Assembly (NCBI RefSeq): GCF_900176285.1
Contig: NZ_FWXF01000004.1
Span: 124,001-188,000 of the forward strand
Length of the DNA stretch: 64,000 nucleotides
Direction: 5' to 3'
Source of the DNA: Desulfacinum hydrothermale DSM 13146
GTDB lineage: Bacteria > Desulfobacterota > Syntrophobacteria > Syntrophobacterales > DSM-9756
Shown here: positions 35,867 through 44,054 of the stretch, one piece after another
Layout of the letters: each line of letters opens with the position of its first letter
Position numbering within the stretch: the stretch's first letter is position 1
Notes under the pieces: generated by a model
What the model was told of the DNA's origin: nothing
Seen by the model: only the letters and a program-made list of their open reading frames with translations
The model's database searches: none
Position numbers and translations under genes: made by a program

Positions 35867-36850
35867 TTGGATGCGGTGGATCGCCAATTGCTGGATCAGA
35901 TTCAAAGGACGTTCCCGCTAGAACCCCGTCCGTTTGCGGTTTTGGGGCAACGAACGGGTGTGGGCGAAGAGGAAGTGCTGGAGCGAATCGGACGGATGAA
36001 GCGGGAGCGGCTGGTCCGGCAGATCAGTGCCATCTTCAATACGGGTGGGCTGGGTTACACGAGCAGCCTGGTGGCCATGGCCGTTGCGGAGGATGCCCTG
36101 GAACGGGCCGCTCGGGCTGTCAACGCCTATCCCGGCGTGAGCCACAACTACCTGCGACCGGGCTCCTACAACATGTGGTTTACGGTGGCCGTTCCTCCAG
36201 GCGAGAGCTTGGAGGGGGTGGTGGCCCGATTGGCGGAACAAGCCGGCGGGTGGCCCTTCATCATTTTGCCCGCGCTCAAGAAATACAAGCTGGCGGTGGT
36301 GCTGGACGTTTTGGATGAAACCGAGGACGCTCCGGCCTCGGAAATCCTCAACCCTCCGGTGGATGCCCATCGCGCCTTTGAGGCCACCCCGGAGAATGTG
36401 GGGATCGTTCGGTGCATCCAGGAAGATCTCCCCATGACGGAACGCCCCTTCCATGAGTGGGGGCGGCGATTGGGCCTGGAGGAAACGGATCTGTTGCGGG
36501 TCATCCGAACCTGGAGCCAGCGGGGTTGGATCCGACGCTTTGCGGCCGTTCTCAACCACCGGGAAGTGGGCTTCGGTGCCAACGGCATGGTGGTCTGGCG
36601 CTGCGATCCGGAGCAGATCGACTCCAAGGGCGCCATCCTGGCCGGATGCCCGGAGGTGAGCCACTGCTACCATCGTCCGGCGCACCCCCAATGGCCTTAC
36701 AACCTGTACGCCATGATCCACGGCCGATCCGAGGACGAGTGCCGGGCCATCGCCGATCGTCTGGCCCGTGCGGTGGACCTCGTTGACTACCGTATCCTTT
36801 TCAGCACCCAGGAATTCAAAAAGATTCGTCTCAAACTCTTTTGGCAATAG
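35867..36850 (+). CDS. ahbAB: Fused siroheme decarboxylase AhbA-AhbB
   Basis: The protein has 327 residues, made of two copies of the Lrp/AsnC-type unit that sulfate reducers usually encode as separate AhbA and AhbB. The first unit has DRQLLDQIQRTFPLEPRPFA and RQISAIFNTGGLGYTSSLVA; the second, after a linker near residue 165, has VRCIQEDLPMTERPFHEWGR and RRFAAVLNHREVGFGANGMV with CYHRPAHPQWPYNLYAMIHG. It converts siroheme to 12,18-didecarboxysiroheme in the alternative heme pathway. The start is a TTG at 35867 (AGGAG upstream); a GTG at 35876 is possible. Confidence 0.85.
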   Translation: MDAVDRQLLDQIQRTFPLEPRPFAVLGQRTGVGEEEVLERIGRMKRERLVRQISAIFNTGGLGYTSSLVAMAVAEDALERAARAVNAYPGVSHNYLRPGSYNMWFTVAVPPGESLEGVVARLAEQAGGWPFIILPALKKYKLAVVLDVLDETEDAPASEILNPPVDAHRAFEATPENVGIVRCIQEDLPMTERPFHEWGRRLGLEETDLLRVIRTWSQRGWIRRFAAVLNHREVGFGANGMVVWRCDPEQIDSKGAILAGCPEVSHCYHRPAHPQWPYNLYAMIHGRSEDECRAIADRLARAVDLVDYRILFSTQEFKKIRLKLFWQ

Positions 36851-36866
36851 ATTGGGGTTGTTTCTC

Positions 36867-37214
36867 ATGGATTACGACAAGGAAGAATACGAGCGTCGAA
36901 AGCGGGCCATCTTTGAGCAGATGTCCAAGAGGGGCCAGCAGCGGATCCTGCGACTGGGTTATGAAAAGTGGGACCCCTTCCAGGAACCCAAGGATCCGAG
37001 GGAGCAGATCAGGAGCTCGTCGGCCATTCGGGCGGGAATGATTCTGGCCCAATTCTACGAAGAGCAAAAGGAAGATGAGCGCTTCCGCCAGCATCACAAG
37101 GACCTGATGGATCTGTGCCGGGGGATCCTTCGCCGAGACACCCGGGCCCGGGCCATCGTGGCCTTCTGTCGGTGGTACGAAGAACAAGAAAGGGAAGTGC
37201 TCGGAGACCGCTAG
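36867..37214 (+). CDS. Hypothetical protein (115 aa)
   Basis: The protein has 115 residues and starts 16 bases after the ahbAB stop, suggesting co-transcription. The sequence is rich in charged helices (DYDKEEYERRKRAIFEQMSK, QFYEEQKEDERFRQHHKDLM, CRWYEEQEREVLGDR), with no membrane span, signal or metal motif. It may be helical throughout. The ribosome binding site is weak. No family is recognised. Confidence 0.6.
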   Translation: MDYDKEEYERRKRAIFEQMSKRGQQRILRLGYEKWDPFQEPKDPREQIRSSSAIRAGMILAQFYEEQKEDERFRQHHKDLMDLCRGILRRDTRARAIVAFCRWYEEQEREVLGDR

Positions 37215-37237
37215 AAGTCGGTATGGAGACAGCCCTG

Positions 37238-37399
37238 GGAGTTTGTCCCGGAATGCCCAGGTTCTTTCCTTCTTGTGCGGACGGAAATTTGGGGCTATCA
37301 GGCGGTTCTGGGCTGCCGGCATGGGCTCGCCGCAATGGGGGCGGGTTCCGACCCCGCCCCCACAAGGTTGTCTGAGCGCTCAAAAGGCACCACCGGGCA
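37238..37399 (+). repeat. Intergenic repeat family 1, copy G (right part missing)
   Basis: It starts GGAGTTTGTCCCGGAATGCC, keeps CTTCTTGTGCGGACGGAAAT, GGGCTGCCGGC and a GGGGGCGGGTTCCGACCCCG centre, and ends in CTCAAAAGGCACCA. The right-hand block with the ACAGTGG motif is missing. A copy of the second repeat type follows directly. Confidence 0.8.
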
Positions 37400-37410
37400 C
37401 CCAGAACGGC

Positions 37411-37490
37411 GTGTCCGGAAATGCCGATTTCGGCAGTTTTGGGTACGGTTAGGTGTGCGAAATGGCCTTGACCCCAATGGAGGTTTGGCG
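37411..37490 (+). repeat. Intergenic repeat family 2, copy 1
   Basis: The block runs from GTGTCCGGAAATGCCGATTT past GGCAGTTTTGGGTACGG to GAAATGGCCTTGACCCCAAT and GGTTTGGCG. It resembles 53303-53380 over its full length by eye. Its left end has the same TGTCCGGAAATGCC as family 1, so the families share an end sequence. Confidence 0.7.
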
Positions 37491-37498
37491 TTTTCGGG

Positions 37499-38002
37499 CT
37501 ATCCCAAGGCCCCCGGCGGGGTCACATCCCCCGTCTTGCAGGGGCGAAGCTCCGCCATTTCTTCCGGCTCCAGCGGCCGCACGCTCATGATCTTCACCTG
37601 GTAATGAAGGTCCTTGCCGGCCAAGGGGTGGTTGTAGTCCAGCACCACGCCGTCGGCGTCCTTTTCCTGCACGTAATAGGTGTATTGAGCCCCGAGGACG
37701 TCATTGGTGGCCACCACCCACTTGCCCACTTCCAGGTTGCGGCCTTGGGGAAACTCGTCAAAAGACTTCCTTCGGATCTGCTGCGGGTCGCGTTCTCCGA
37801 AGGCCTCGCGGGCCGGGATGGTGAAGCTCAGTTCTTCGCCCACCTCTTTTCCCAGCAGCCGGCTTTCCAGGGCGGGCAGGACCTGGTCATAGCCCACCGC
37901 AAAGTTCATGGAGGCTGGTTCCTCACCCCCCTTGAGAACGGTGCCGTCATCCAGTCGCACGCTGTACTCGATGACCACAAAGTGGTCCTTGATGACCTCC
38001 AC
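37499..38002 (-). CDS. FKBP-type peptidyl-prolyl cis-trans isomerase (SlyD-like)
   Basis: The protein has 167 residues. The FKBP fold with an inserted flap is seen: IEYSVRLDDGTVLKGGEEPA, VGYDQVLPALESRLLGKEVG, and LDYNHPLAGKDLHYQVKIMS (the NHPLAGK motif typical of SlyD). The His-rich nickel-binding tail of E. coli SlyD is absent. It acts as a folding chaperone in the cytoplasm; no signal peptide is present. The TPR protein gene precedes it on the same strand. Confidence 0.88.
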   Translation of the reverse strand: MEVIKDHFVVIEYSVRLDDGTVLKGGEEPASMNFAVGYDQVLPALESRLLGKEVGEELSFTIPAREAFGERDPQQIRRKSFDEFPQGRNLEVGKWVVATNDVLGAQYTYYVQEKDADGVVLDYNHPLAGKDLHYQVKIMSVRPLEPEEMAELRPCKTGDVTPPGALG

Positions 38003-38016
38003 GCGTCACCTCCCTT

Positions 38017-38640
38017 TCATTCCACCGGGTAGCCCAAGGCCTTGGCCTTTTTCAAATGCTCCGCGGCCTTGGCCTCTTCCCCCGTGGCCGCATAGGCCAC
38101 GGACAGGTTGTAGTGGGCGGGAGCGAAGTCAGGTTGGAGCTCCAGGACCTTGAGCGAGGCGGCGATGCTGTCCTGGTGGCGGCCCATCTGTAGGTAGGCC
38201 ACAGCCAGGTTGTTGTGGGCCTGGAGAAGCTGCGGCATGAGCTCCACGGCCTTTCGGCAGGCCTCGATGGCCTCCTGGTGATCCCCCTTCTGGAGATGGG
38301 CGAAGCCCAGGTTGCTGTAGGCCATGGGAAGGTTCGCGTCGATCTCCAACGCCTTGCGGTTGGTCTCGATGCAGCGGTCCAGATCGCCTTCCTGGAAGTA
38401 GAGTCCGCCCAGATTCACATAGGCCTGGGCCAGGGTGGGATCGCATTCGATGGCCTGCTTGAATTCCGAGATGGCCTCGGCCCGAAGCCCTTTGCGGGCG
38501 TAGGCGATGCCCAGGTTGTAGTGGAAGACGGGGTTTTCGGGCTCAAAAAAGATCCGTTCGCGAAGGTACTTGATGTACTGGTTGAGGTCCGCCAAGACTT
38601 CCTGGGGAATGTCCGGCGTCTTGTTGGTAGACTGTGCCAT
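38017..38640 (-). CDS. Tetratricopeptide-repeat protein
   Basis: The protein has 207 residues with at least five TPR units: FHYNLGIAYARKGLRAEAIS, AQAYVNLGGLYFQEGDLDRC, AYSNLGFAHLQKGDHQEAIE, AHNNLAVAYLQMGRHQDSIA, and AHYNLSVAYAATGEEAKAAE. No signal peptide is seen. TPR arrays mediate protein-protein contact. It lies 14 bases upstream of the FKBP gene on the same strand, so they form a pair. The partner is unknown. Confidence 0.88.
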   Translation of the reverse strand: MAQSTNKTPDIPQEVLADLNQYIKYLRERIFFEPENPVFHYNLGIAYARKGLRAEAISEFKQAIECDPTLAQAYVNLGGLYFQEGDLDRCIETNRKALEIDANLPMAYSNLGFAHLQKGDHQEAIEACRKAVELMPQLLQAHNNLAVAYLQMGRHQDSIAASLKVLELQPDFAPAHYNLSVAYAATGEEAKAAEHLKKAKALGYPVE

Positions 38641-38770
38641 GGGTTGTCCTCTCTTCGTGGCCTCTGGTAGTGGTATGGGACGCTTCGTTGCGAGCGCCGA
38701 CGGAAACTAACAGGGGGTGGGGGGAGTGTCAAGCGGGAGGGCGCGAGCCCTCAAGAATCCTGGAATTGTG

Positions 38771-38799
38771 TTGACAAAGCTTCTTGACCGGGTTTATAG
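38771..38799 (+). promoter_or_regulatory. Sigma70-type promoter of the dsrD-led operon
   Basis: TTGACA at 38771-38776 and TTATAG at 38794-38799 are 17 bases apart (TATAGA one base later gives 18). Transcription would start near 38806, leaving a leader of about 110 bases. Confidence 0.75.
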
Positions 38800-38813
38800 A
38801 GGTGGCGGATTCG

Positions 38814-38829
38814 AGTGAATAGATTCACT
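38814..38829. promoter_or_regulatory. Palindrome just downstream of the dsr promoter (candidate operator)
   Basis: AGTGAAT-AG-ATTCACT is a perfect 7-bp inverted repeat. It lies just after the expected transcription start, where a repressor would block elongation or initiation. The sequence does not match the HcpR or Rex operator consensus known to me. Confidence 0.55.
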
Positions 38830-38851
38830 TAGTGACCGGCCGAATGGTTGG

Positions 38852-38887
38852 CAAGGGCCGCTGGGCCCTTGGTTTGTTCGTTTTTTT
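38852..38887 (+). terminator. Terminator-like hairpin in the dsr leader (candidate attenuator)
   Basis: CAAGGGCC at 38852-38859 pairs with GGCCCTTG at 38864-38871 around GCTG. A T-rich run (GTTTGTTCGTTTTTTT) follows to 38887. It lies between the promoter and the dsrD ribosome binding site, so it can stop transcripts early. Confidence 0.65.
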
Positions 38888-38914
38888 GGGGTCTCTGACG
38901 ACAAGGAGAAGAGG

Positions 38915-39151
38915 ATGAGCCAGGAAGCCAAAGAAAAAATTCTAGAGTACATGAAAACGCAAAAGAAATCAAAGCTTTACTTCAATGATCTTTGCAAGGC
39001 GGTTCCGGATCTCAAGATGCGCCAGGCCAAAAAGATCATTAACGAGCTTGTGGAAGAGGGCAAGATCAAGTATTGGTCCAGCGGCAGCACCACCATGTAC
39101 ATGCTGCCCGGTGAAGATGACGTGGCCAAGGAAGAAGATTCCATGAAGTAG
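38915..39151 (+). CDS. dsrD: DsrD, allosteric activator of sulfite reductase
   Basis: The protein has 78 residues: EKILEYMKTQKKSKLYFNDL, PDLKMRQAKKIINELVEEGK and IKYWSSGSTTMYMLPGEDD. This is the winged-helix protein DsrD, which stimulates DsrAB turnover in sulfate reducers. The start follows AAGGAGAAGAGG. In the usual order dsrD lies after dsrB; here it is first. A 151-base gap separates it from dsrA. Confidence 0.93.
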   Translation: MSQEAKEKILEYMKTQKKSKLYFNDLCKAVPDLKMRQAKKIINELVEEGKIKYWSSGSTTMYMLPGEDDVAKEEDSMK

Positions 39152-39302
39152 GGAATTCAAGTGGAATCGCAGGTCGTTGGGGCTCACCCGAAAGGTAAGG
39201 CCTGGCGCCCTGCGCGACTCCTTTCGCCTGTACCCAGCAGGTCGGAAGATGTCGTAGTCGGCAGTGGAAGGTGTTTGTGGAACCCTATTAGGAGGTAACG
39301 GA

Positions 39303-40577
39303 ATGGCTTTGAAGCACAAGACCCCCATGCTGGAGGAGCTGGAAAAGGGGCCATGGCCGAGTTTCGTGGCCGACATCAGGCGGATGGCGGCCAGAAAGCC
39401 CATGTGTGAAGACCTTTTGGGTCTGCTCGAGCTGTCCTACGAGCAAAAGGAAGGCCATTGGAAACACGGCGGTATCGTCGGTGTGTTCGGTTATGGCGGC
39501 GGCGTCATCGGTCGTTACTGCGACCGGCCCGACCTTTTCCCCAACGTGGCCCATTTTCACACCTTGCGTGTGAACCAGCCGGCGAGTAAATTCTACTCCA
39601 CAGAGCAATTGCGAAAGATTTGCGATATGTGGGAGGAGAAGGGCAGCGGTTTGACCAACATGCACGGGTCCACGGGGGACATGGTCTTGTTGGGAACCAC
39701 CACGGATCAGTTGGAGCCCGTGTTCTACCATCTGACCCATGAGTTGGGGATGGACTTGGGCGGTTCCGGGTCCAACCTGCGGACCCCATCGTGCTGTATC
39801 GGTAAGGCCCGCTGTGAATGGTCCTGCCTGGATACGCAGGAAATCACCTACGACCTGACCATGACCTATCAGGACGAGCTCCACCGTCCCATGTTCCCCT
39901 ACAAGTTCAAGTTCAAGACCTCGGGCTGTCCCAACGATTGCGTGGCCGCCATCGCCCGCGCCGACTGCTCCATTATCGGCACGTGGCGCGACAAGATCCG
40001 CATCGACCAGGAAGCGGTGCGCGCCTATGCGGCGGGCGAGTTGGTGCCAAACGGTGGTTCCCATGGCACGGCTAAGCGGGCCTTGGACATTCAGAAGGAA
40101 GTCGTTGACCTGTGTCCTACCGGGTGCATGGAATGGGATGGTAAGACGCTGAAGATCTGGGATGAGGACTGCACGCGCTGCATGCACTGCATCAACGTCA
40201 TGCCGCGGGCATTGCGTCCGGGTCAGGACACCGGTGCTACCATTTTGTTCGGTGCCAAGGCCCCGATCCTGGAAGGTGCTCAGTTGTCTTCCGTGGTGAT
40301 TCCGTTCATGAAGATGGAGCCTCCTTATGATGAATTCAAGGAGCTCATCGAGAAGGTATGGGATTGGTGGATGGAAAACGGCAAGAACCGCGAGCGCCTG
40401 GGTGAACTCATCCAGCGCTTCGGCATGAAGGCGTTTCTCGAAGCCATCGAGGTTCAGCCCGACCCGCGCATGATCAAGACGCCGCGCTACAACCCGTACA
40501 TCTTCTACGATCCTGCGGATGTTCCCGGCGGTTGGGAACATGACCCCAAGGCCTTCCGTGAACGGCATCATGCATAG
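39303..40577 (+). CDS. dsrA: Dissimilatory sulfite reductase subunit alpha
   Basis: The protein has 424 residues from the ATG at 39303 (AGGAGGTAACGG upstream). Siroheme/4Fe-4S ligands: Cys165-x5-Cys171 in [11 protein letters not shown] and Cys209-x3-Cys213 in TSGCPNDC. A ferredoxin-like domain carries Cys271 (DLCPTGC), Cys290, Cys293 and Cys296 ([10 protein letters not shown]). DsrAB reduces sulfite with electrons from DsrC and DsrMKJOP-type complexes. The gene is 11 bases from dsrB. Confidence 0.98.
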   Translation: MALKHKTPMLEELEKGPWPSFVADIRRMAARKPMCEDLLGLLELSYEQKEGHWKHGGIVGVFGYGGGVIGRYCDRPDLFPNVAHFHTLRVNQPASKFYSTEQLRKICDMWEEKGSGLTNMHGSTGDMVLLGTTTDQLEPVFYHLTHELGMDLGGSGSNLRTPSCCIGKARCEWSCLDTQEITYDLTMTYQDELHRPMFPYKFKFKTSGCPNDCVAAIARADCSIIGTWRDKIRIDQEAVRAYAAGELVPNGGSHGTAKRALDIQKEVVDLCPTGCMEWDGKTLKIWDEDCTRCMHCINVMPRALRPGQDTGATILFGAKAPILEGAQLSSVVIPFMKMEPPYDEFKELIEKVWDWWMENGKNRERLGELIQRFGMKAFLEAIEVQPDPRMIKTPRYNPYIFYDPADVPGGWEHDPKAFRERHHA

Positions 40578-40588
40578 GAGGTGACACC

Positions 40589-41689
40589 ATGCCATTCGAT
40601 CCGAACGACATCATGAAAGACCGCATCACCGATATCGGACCTCCCAAGTACGACAACTTCTTCCCGCCCTACATCAAGGAAAACTACGGGAAGTGGAAAT
40701 ACCATGAGATCCTGGAGCCGGGCGTGCTGGTCCATGTGGCCGAAACGGGCGCCGAGGTGTACACCGTCCGTACGGGTGCTCCGCGACTCATGTCTGTGGA
40801 TTACATCCGGGAAGTGTGTGAAATCGCCGACAAGCACTGTGGCGGATATGTGCGCTGGACCACCCGGAACAACATTGAGTTCATGGTGGACGACAAGTCC
40901 AAGCTGCAGCCGCTGATCGACGACCTGAGGAGCCGCGGCAACTGGTTCCCCATGGGCGGCACCGGCGCGTCGGTGACCAACATCGTTCACACCCAGGGCT
41001 GGGTCCACTGCCACACCCCGGCCATCGATGCCTCCGGTATCGTGAAGTCGGTCATGGACGAGTTGTTTGATTACTTCGGCTCGCACAAGCTGCCGGCCCA
41101 GGTGCGCATCTCCCTGGCCTGCTGCCTCAACATGTGCGGCGCCGTACACTGCTCCGACATCGCCATCCTGGGTGTGCACCGCAAGCCGCCTTTTGTGGAA
41201 CATGACCGGGTCCAGAACGTGTGCGAGATCCCGCTGGTGATCGCGGCTTGCCCCACGGCGGCCATCAAGCCCAAGAAGGTGGGCGATCGGAAAAGCGTGG
41301 AGATCAACCAGAATCGCTGCATGTTCTGCGGCAACTGCTACACCATGTGCCCGGCTCTGCCCATCGCCGACGGCGACGGCGACGGCATCGCCCTGTGGGT
41401 GGGCGGCAAGGTGTCCAACTCCCGTACGGCGCCCAAGTTCTCCAAGCTGGCCGTGCCGTACATCCCCAACGAGCCGCCTCGTTGGCCCACCGTTGTTCAG
41501 ACGATCAAAAAGATCGTGGAAGTGTACGCTTCCGACGCGCGCCGTTACGAGCGGATCGGCGAATGGATCGAGCGCATCGGTTGGGAACGCTTCTTCGAAA
41601 AGACCGGGTTGGAGTTCCGCCATGAGCATATCGACGACTACCGTCTCGCTATGACCACGTGGCGCACCACCACCCAGTTCAAGTTCTAG
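40589..41689 (+). CDS. dsrB: Dissimilatory sulfite reductase subunit beta
   Basis: The protein has 366 residues, from the ATG in GGAGGTGACACCATG. Cys141, Cys178/179, Cys183 and Cys188 in HCHTPA and [15 protein letters not shown] bind the cluster next to siroheme. The ferredoxin domain has CPTAAI at 221 and [12 protein letters not shown] at 244-254. It forms the alpha2beta2 enzyme with DsrA. The spacing with dsrA supports one transcript. Confidence 0.98.
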   Translation: MPFDPNDIMKDRITDIGPPKYDNFFPPYIKENYGKWKYHEILEPGVLVHVAETGAEVYTVRTGAPRLMSVDYIREVCEIADKHCGGYVRWTTRNNIEFMVDDKSKLQPLIDDLRSRGNWFPMGGTGASVTNIVHTQGWVHCHTPAIDASGIVKSVMDELFDYFGSHKLPAQVRISLACCLNMCGAVHCSDIAILGVHRKPPFVEHDRVQNVCEIPLVIAACPTAAIKPKKVGDRKSVEINQNRCMFCGNCYTMCPALPIADGDGDGIALWVGGKVSNSRTAPKFSKLAVPYIPNEPPRWPTVVQTIKKIVEVYASDARRYERIGEWIERIGWERFFEKTGLEFRHEHIDDYRLAMTTWRTTTQFKF

Positions 41690-41697
41690 AAACGCCT

Positions 41698-41721
41698 CCA
41701 GGGGGCGGGGGCTGCCCCTGG
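41698..41721 (+). other. Hairpin between dsrB and dsrN
   Basis: CCAGGGG at 41698-41704 pairs with CCCCTGG at 41715-41721 around a ten-base loop. The surrounding bases are rich in G and C and no T-tract follows. It may protect or process the dsrAB end of the transcript. Confidence 0.35.
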
Positions 41722-41752
41722 GCAGGCGCCGCCCCAGAGATGCGATGCGTGC

Positions 41753-43204
41753 ATGATCTTCAAGACGCCTCGGTTGATGATAGCAGCCCTCAGTGGTGGT
41801 GCCGGCAAGACCCTGGTGTCCCTGGGCCTTGCCGCCGCATGGCGCCGTCGCTTGGGGCTTTCCGTTGTTCCGTTCAAAAAGGGTCCGGATTACATTGATG
41901 CGGGGTGGCTGGCCATGAGCGCCGACCATCCGTGCTACAATCTGGATCCCTTCCTCATGGGGCCCCGGGACATCCTGGGTTCCTTTGTGAGGCGCTCCCA
42001 CGGGGCCGACGTGGCTCTTATCGAAGGCAACCGTGGTTTGTACGACGGAGTGGATGCGGACGGAACCTGCTCATCGGCCGAGCTTTCCAAACTCCTGAAA
42101 GCCCCGGTGGTGCTCGTCTTGGACGCCACCAAGATGACCCGAACGGCGGCGGCTCTGGTGCTGGGATGCCGAACCCTGGATCCCCTGGTGAACCTTTCCG
42201 CAGTGATCCTGAACCGCGTGGCGGGGGCCCGGCACGAACGGGTGCTCCGGGACTCCGTGGAAAGGGTGAACGGCGTGCCCGTGGTGGGGGTCCTTCCCAA
42301 GGAGCGGGAGAACCTTTTTCCCGAACGGCACATGGGGTTGGTCCCGCCTCAGGAACACGGCCGACTGACGGAAGCGGTGGCCAGGCTGGGCGAAAAGATA
42401 GAGGCCCATGTGGACGTGGAGCGGCTCTATGAGATGGCCCGGCGTTCGGAACCGATGGGCTGGCCCGCTTTCGGCGGGTGTGATGGTGCTTCGCGGCCCA
42501 CGGCCTGCGGGGTCCGCATCGGGGTCCTGCGCGATGGTGCCTTCCAGTTCTACTACCCGGAAAACCTGGAGACGCTCCAGGAATTGGGCGCGGAACTGGT
42601 CGTCATCGACAGCATGCGCGCTTCCCATCTGCCGGACCTGGACGCTCTTTATGTGGGCGGAGGCTTTCCCGAAACCCATCTGGTGCAGATTGCGGGAAAC
42701 GACAGGTTCCGAGCGTCGGTGCGGGAAGCCATCGAAGCGGGGCTCCCGGTCTATGCGGAATGCGGCGGTCTCATGTTCTTGAGCCGCGGGATTCGAGCCG
42801 GCGGTCGCCTCCATCCCATGGTGGGGGTTTTGCCCTTTGAGGTGCAAATGGCAAGAAAGCCCCAAGGGCACGGCTACACCGTGCTGGAGACCGTGAAAGA
42901 CAATCCGTTCTTTTCCCGGGGCGGAGTGTTGCGTGGCCACGAATTCCATTACTCGCGGGTGGTCAACGTGACGGGTTCTCTGGACTTCGCTTTTCGGTTG
43001 AAAAAGGGTTGTGGAGTCTTGGAAGGTTGGGACGGGGTGTGCTATAAGAACGTCTTGGCTAGCTACAGTCATCTCCATGCGTGCGGTCAAAAGGAATGGG
43101 CCGAAGGGGTTGTAAGGGCGGCGGTGCGATACCGAAGCCGGAAGGCGGCGGTTTCCGGAACGGTGCTCCCGGCCCCGGAAGCGTCCGAGGTAAAGGCCTT
43201 GTAA
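41753..43204 (+). CDS. dsrN: DsrN, siroheme (cobyrinate a,c-diamide synthase-like) amidase
   Basis: The protein has 483 residues and is of the CobB/CbiA type. The P-loop-like IAALSGGAGKTLVSLGLAAA leads the synthetase half; the glutamine amidotransferase half carries the catalytic Cys of VYAECGGLMFLSRGIRAGG and the His of LRGHEFHYSRV. In sulfate reducers the CbiA homologue next to dsrAB is DsrN and is thought to amidate siroheme into sirohydrochlorin amide for DsrAB. The start codon has a weak ribosome binding site; an ATG seven codons later is possible. Confidence 0.9.
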   Translation: MIFKTPRLMIAALSGGAGKTLVSLGLAAAWRRRLGLSVVPFKKGPDYIDAGWLAMSADHPCYNLDPFLMGPRDILGSFVRRSHGADVALIEGNRGLYDGVDADGTCSSAELSKLLKAPVVLVLDATKMTRTAAALVLGCRTLDPLVNLSAVILNRVAGARHERVLRDSVERVNGVPVVGVLPKERENLFPERHMGLVPPQEHGRLTEAVARLGEKIEAHVDVERLYEMARRSEPMGWPAFGGCDGASRPTACGVRIGVLRDGAFQFYYPENLETLQELGAELVVIDSMRASHLPDLDALYVGGGFPETHLVQIAGNDRFRASVREAIEAGLPVYAECGGLMFLSRGIRAGGRLHPMVGVLPFEVQMARKPQGHGYTVLETVKDNPFFSRGGVLRGHEFHYSRVVNVTGSLDFAFRLKKGCGVLEGWDGVCYKNVLASYSHLHACGQKEWAEGVVRAAVRYRSRKAAVSGTVLPAPEASEVKAL

Positions 43205-43245
43205 GAGATCGGTGTTTATTCATCACTAGAGAGGAGGAACTTCTC

Positions 43246-43563
43246 ATGCCGCAAGTCGAATACAAAGGCAAAGTGTTTGATGTGGATGAAGACGGCTTCA
43301 TCGACAGCTTTGACAAGTGGTGCCCTGAATGGGTGGATTATGTGAAGGAATCGGAAGGCATCCAGGAGCTCACCGAGGAGCACTGGAAGGTCATCCACGT
43401 GCTGCAGGATTACTACAAGAAGCACGGCATCGCCCCCATGGTCCGGATCCTCACCAAGGTCACCGGCTTTAAGCTCAAATACATCTACGAGCTGTTTCCG
43501 AGTGGACCGGGCAAGGGCGCCTGTAAGATGGCCGGCCTGCCCAAGCCGACCGGTTGTGTGTAA
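43246..43563 (+). CDS. dsrC: DsrC, sulfur-trafficking protein and DsrAB co-substrate
   Basis: The protein has 105 residues, starting after GAGAGGAGGAACTTCTC. Its C-terminal arm has the two redox cysteines, Cys93 (GPGKGACKMAG) and the penultimate Cys104 (PKPTGCV), ten residues apart. Both are needed to make the DsrC trisulfide that feeds sulfur to the membrane complex, so this is a true DsrC and not a TusE with one cysteine. It is 41 bases after dsrN; dsrC is usually unlinked from dsrAB in many sulfate reducers. Confidence 0.96.
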   Translation: MPQVEYKGKVFDVDEDGFIDSFDKWCPEWVDYVKESEGIQELTEEHWKVIHVLQDYYKKHGIAPMVRILTKVTGFKLKYIYELFPSGPGKGACKMAGLPKPTGCV

Positions 43564-43575
43564 GACGTTCCGTTT

Positions 43576-43608
43576 GGGCTCCGGCCTCAGGCCGGGGCCC
43601 TGCTTTTT
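43576..43608 (+). terminator. Terminator after dsrC
   Basis: GGGC-t-CCGGCC pairs with GGCCGG-g-GCCC around TCA, and TGCTTTTT follows. It closes the dsrD-dsrC unit before the ferredoxin gene. Confidence 0.75.
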
Positions 43609-43688
43609 GCGGGATAGCCGGCGGGGCCCGTATATGTGTCCCGTGCTATGAGAAAAGAATCACATGGTCGATCCCGCCCGCTTTGGGC

Positions 43689-43717
43689 TTGACATCCGCC
43701 GGGGAAGCCGATAAAGG
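43689..43717 (+). promoter_or_regulatory. Candidate promoter for the ferredoxin gene
   Basis: TTGACA at 43689-43694 is perfect. The best -10 candidates are TAAAGG at 43712 (17-base spacer) or GATAAA at 43710 (15-base spacer), neither strong. Confidence 0.4.
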
Positions 43718-43806
43718 CTCGGTGTGCGTAGAAACCTGGCAAGCGAGCGGGGCCATGATTCCTGCTCACGGCCGGCATCTCATGACAAAAAGGGAGGAAG
43801 AAGGCA

Positions 43807-43992
43807 ATGTTCAAAGTGACGGTTGACAAGGACAAGTGCACTGGCGACGCTGAATGCGTGGATGTGTGCCCCGTGGACGTCTACGAACTGGTGGACGGCA
43901 AGGCGGAGCCGGTCAACGAAGACGAGTGCTTGGGCTGCGAAAGCTGCGTTGAGGTGTGTGAGAATGACGCCATCACCGTGGAAGAAGTCTGA
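43807..43992 (+). CDS. Seven-cysteine two-cluster ferredoxin (ferredoxin III type)
   Basis: The protein has 61 residues. The first motif reads Cys11-x2-Asp14-x2-Cys17-x3-Cys21 and the second Cys41, Cys44, Cys47, Cys51. The Asp14 in place of the second cysteine is what Desulfovibrio africanus ferredoxin III has, at the same residue number and with the same length of 61 residues. That protein carries one [4Fe-4S] and one [3Fe-4S] cluster that can take up a fourth metal. It lies just past dsrC and is a plausible electron donor in the same metabolism. Confidence 0.93.
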   Translation: MFKVTVDKDKCTGDAECVDVCPVDVYELVDGKAEPVNEDECLGCESCVEVCENDAITVEEV

Positions 43993-44017
43993 GCCCTGCT
44001 TTGCTTGAGCTTTGAGA

Positions 44018-44054
44018 AGCCGCCCGGAGGTGTTGGAGCCCCGGGCGGCTTTTT
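44018..44054 (+). terminator. Terminator after the ferredoxin gene
   Basis: AGCCGCCCGG pairs with CCGGGCGGCT over ten bases, followed by TTTT. The loop is 13 bases. It lies 25 bases after the stop codon. Confidence 0.85.
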
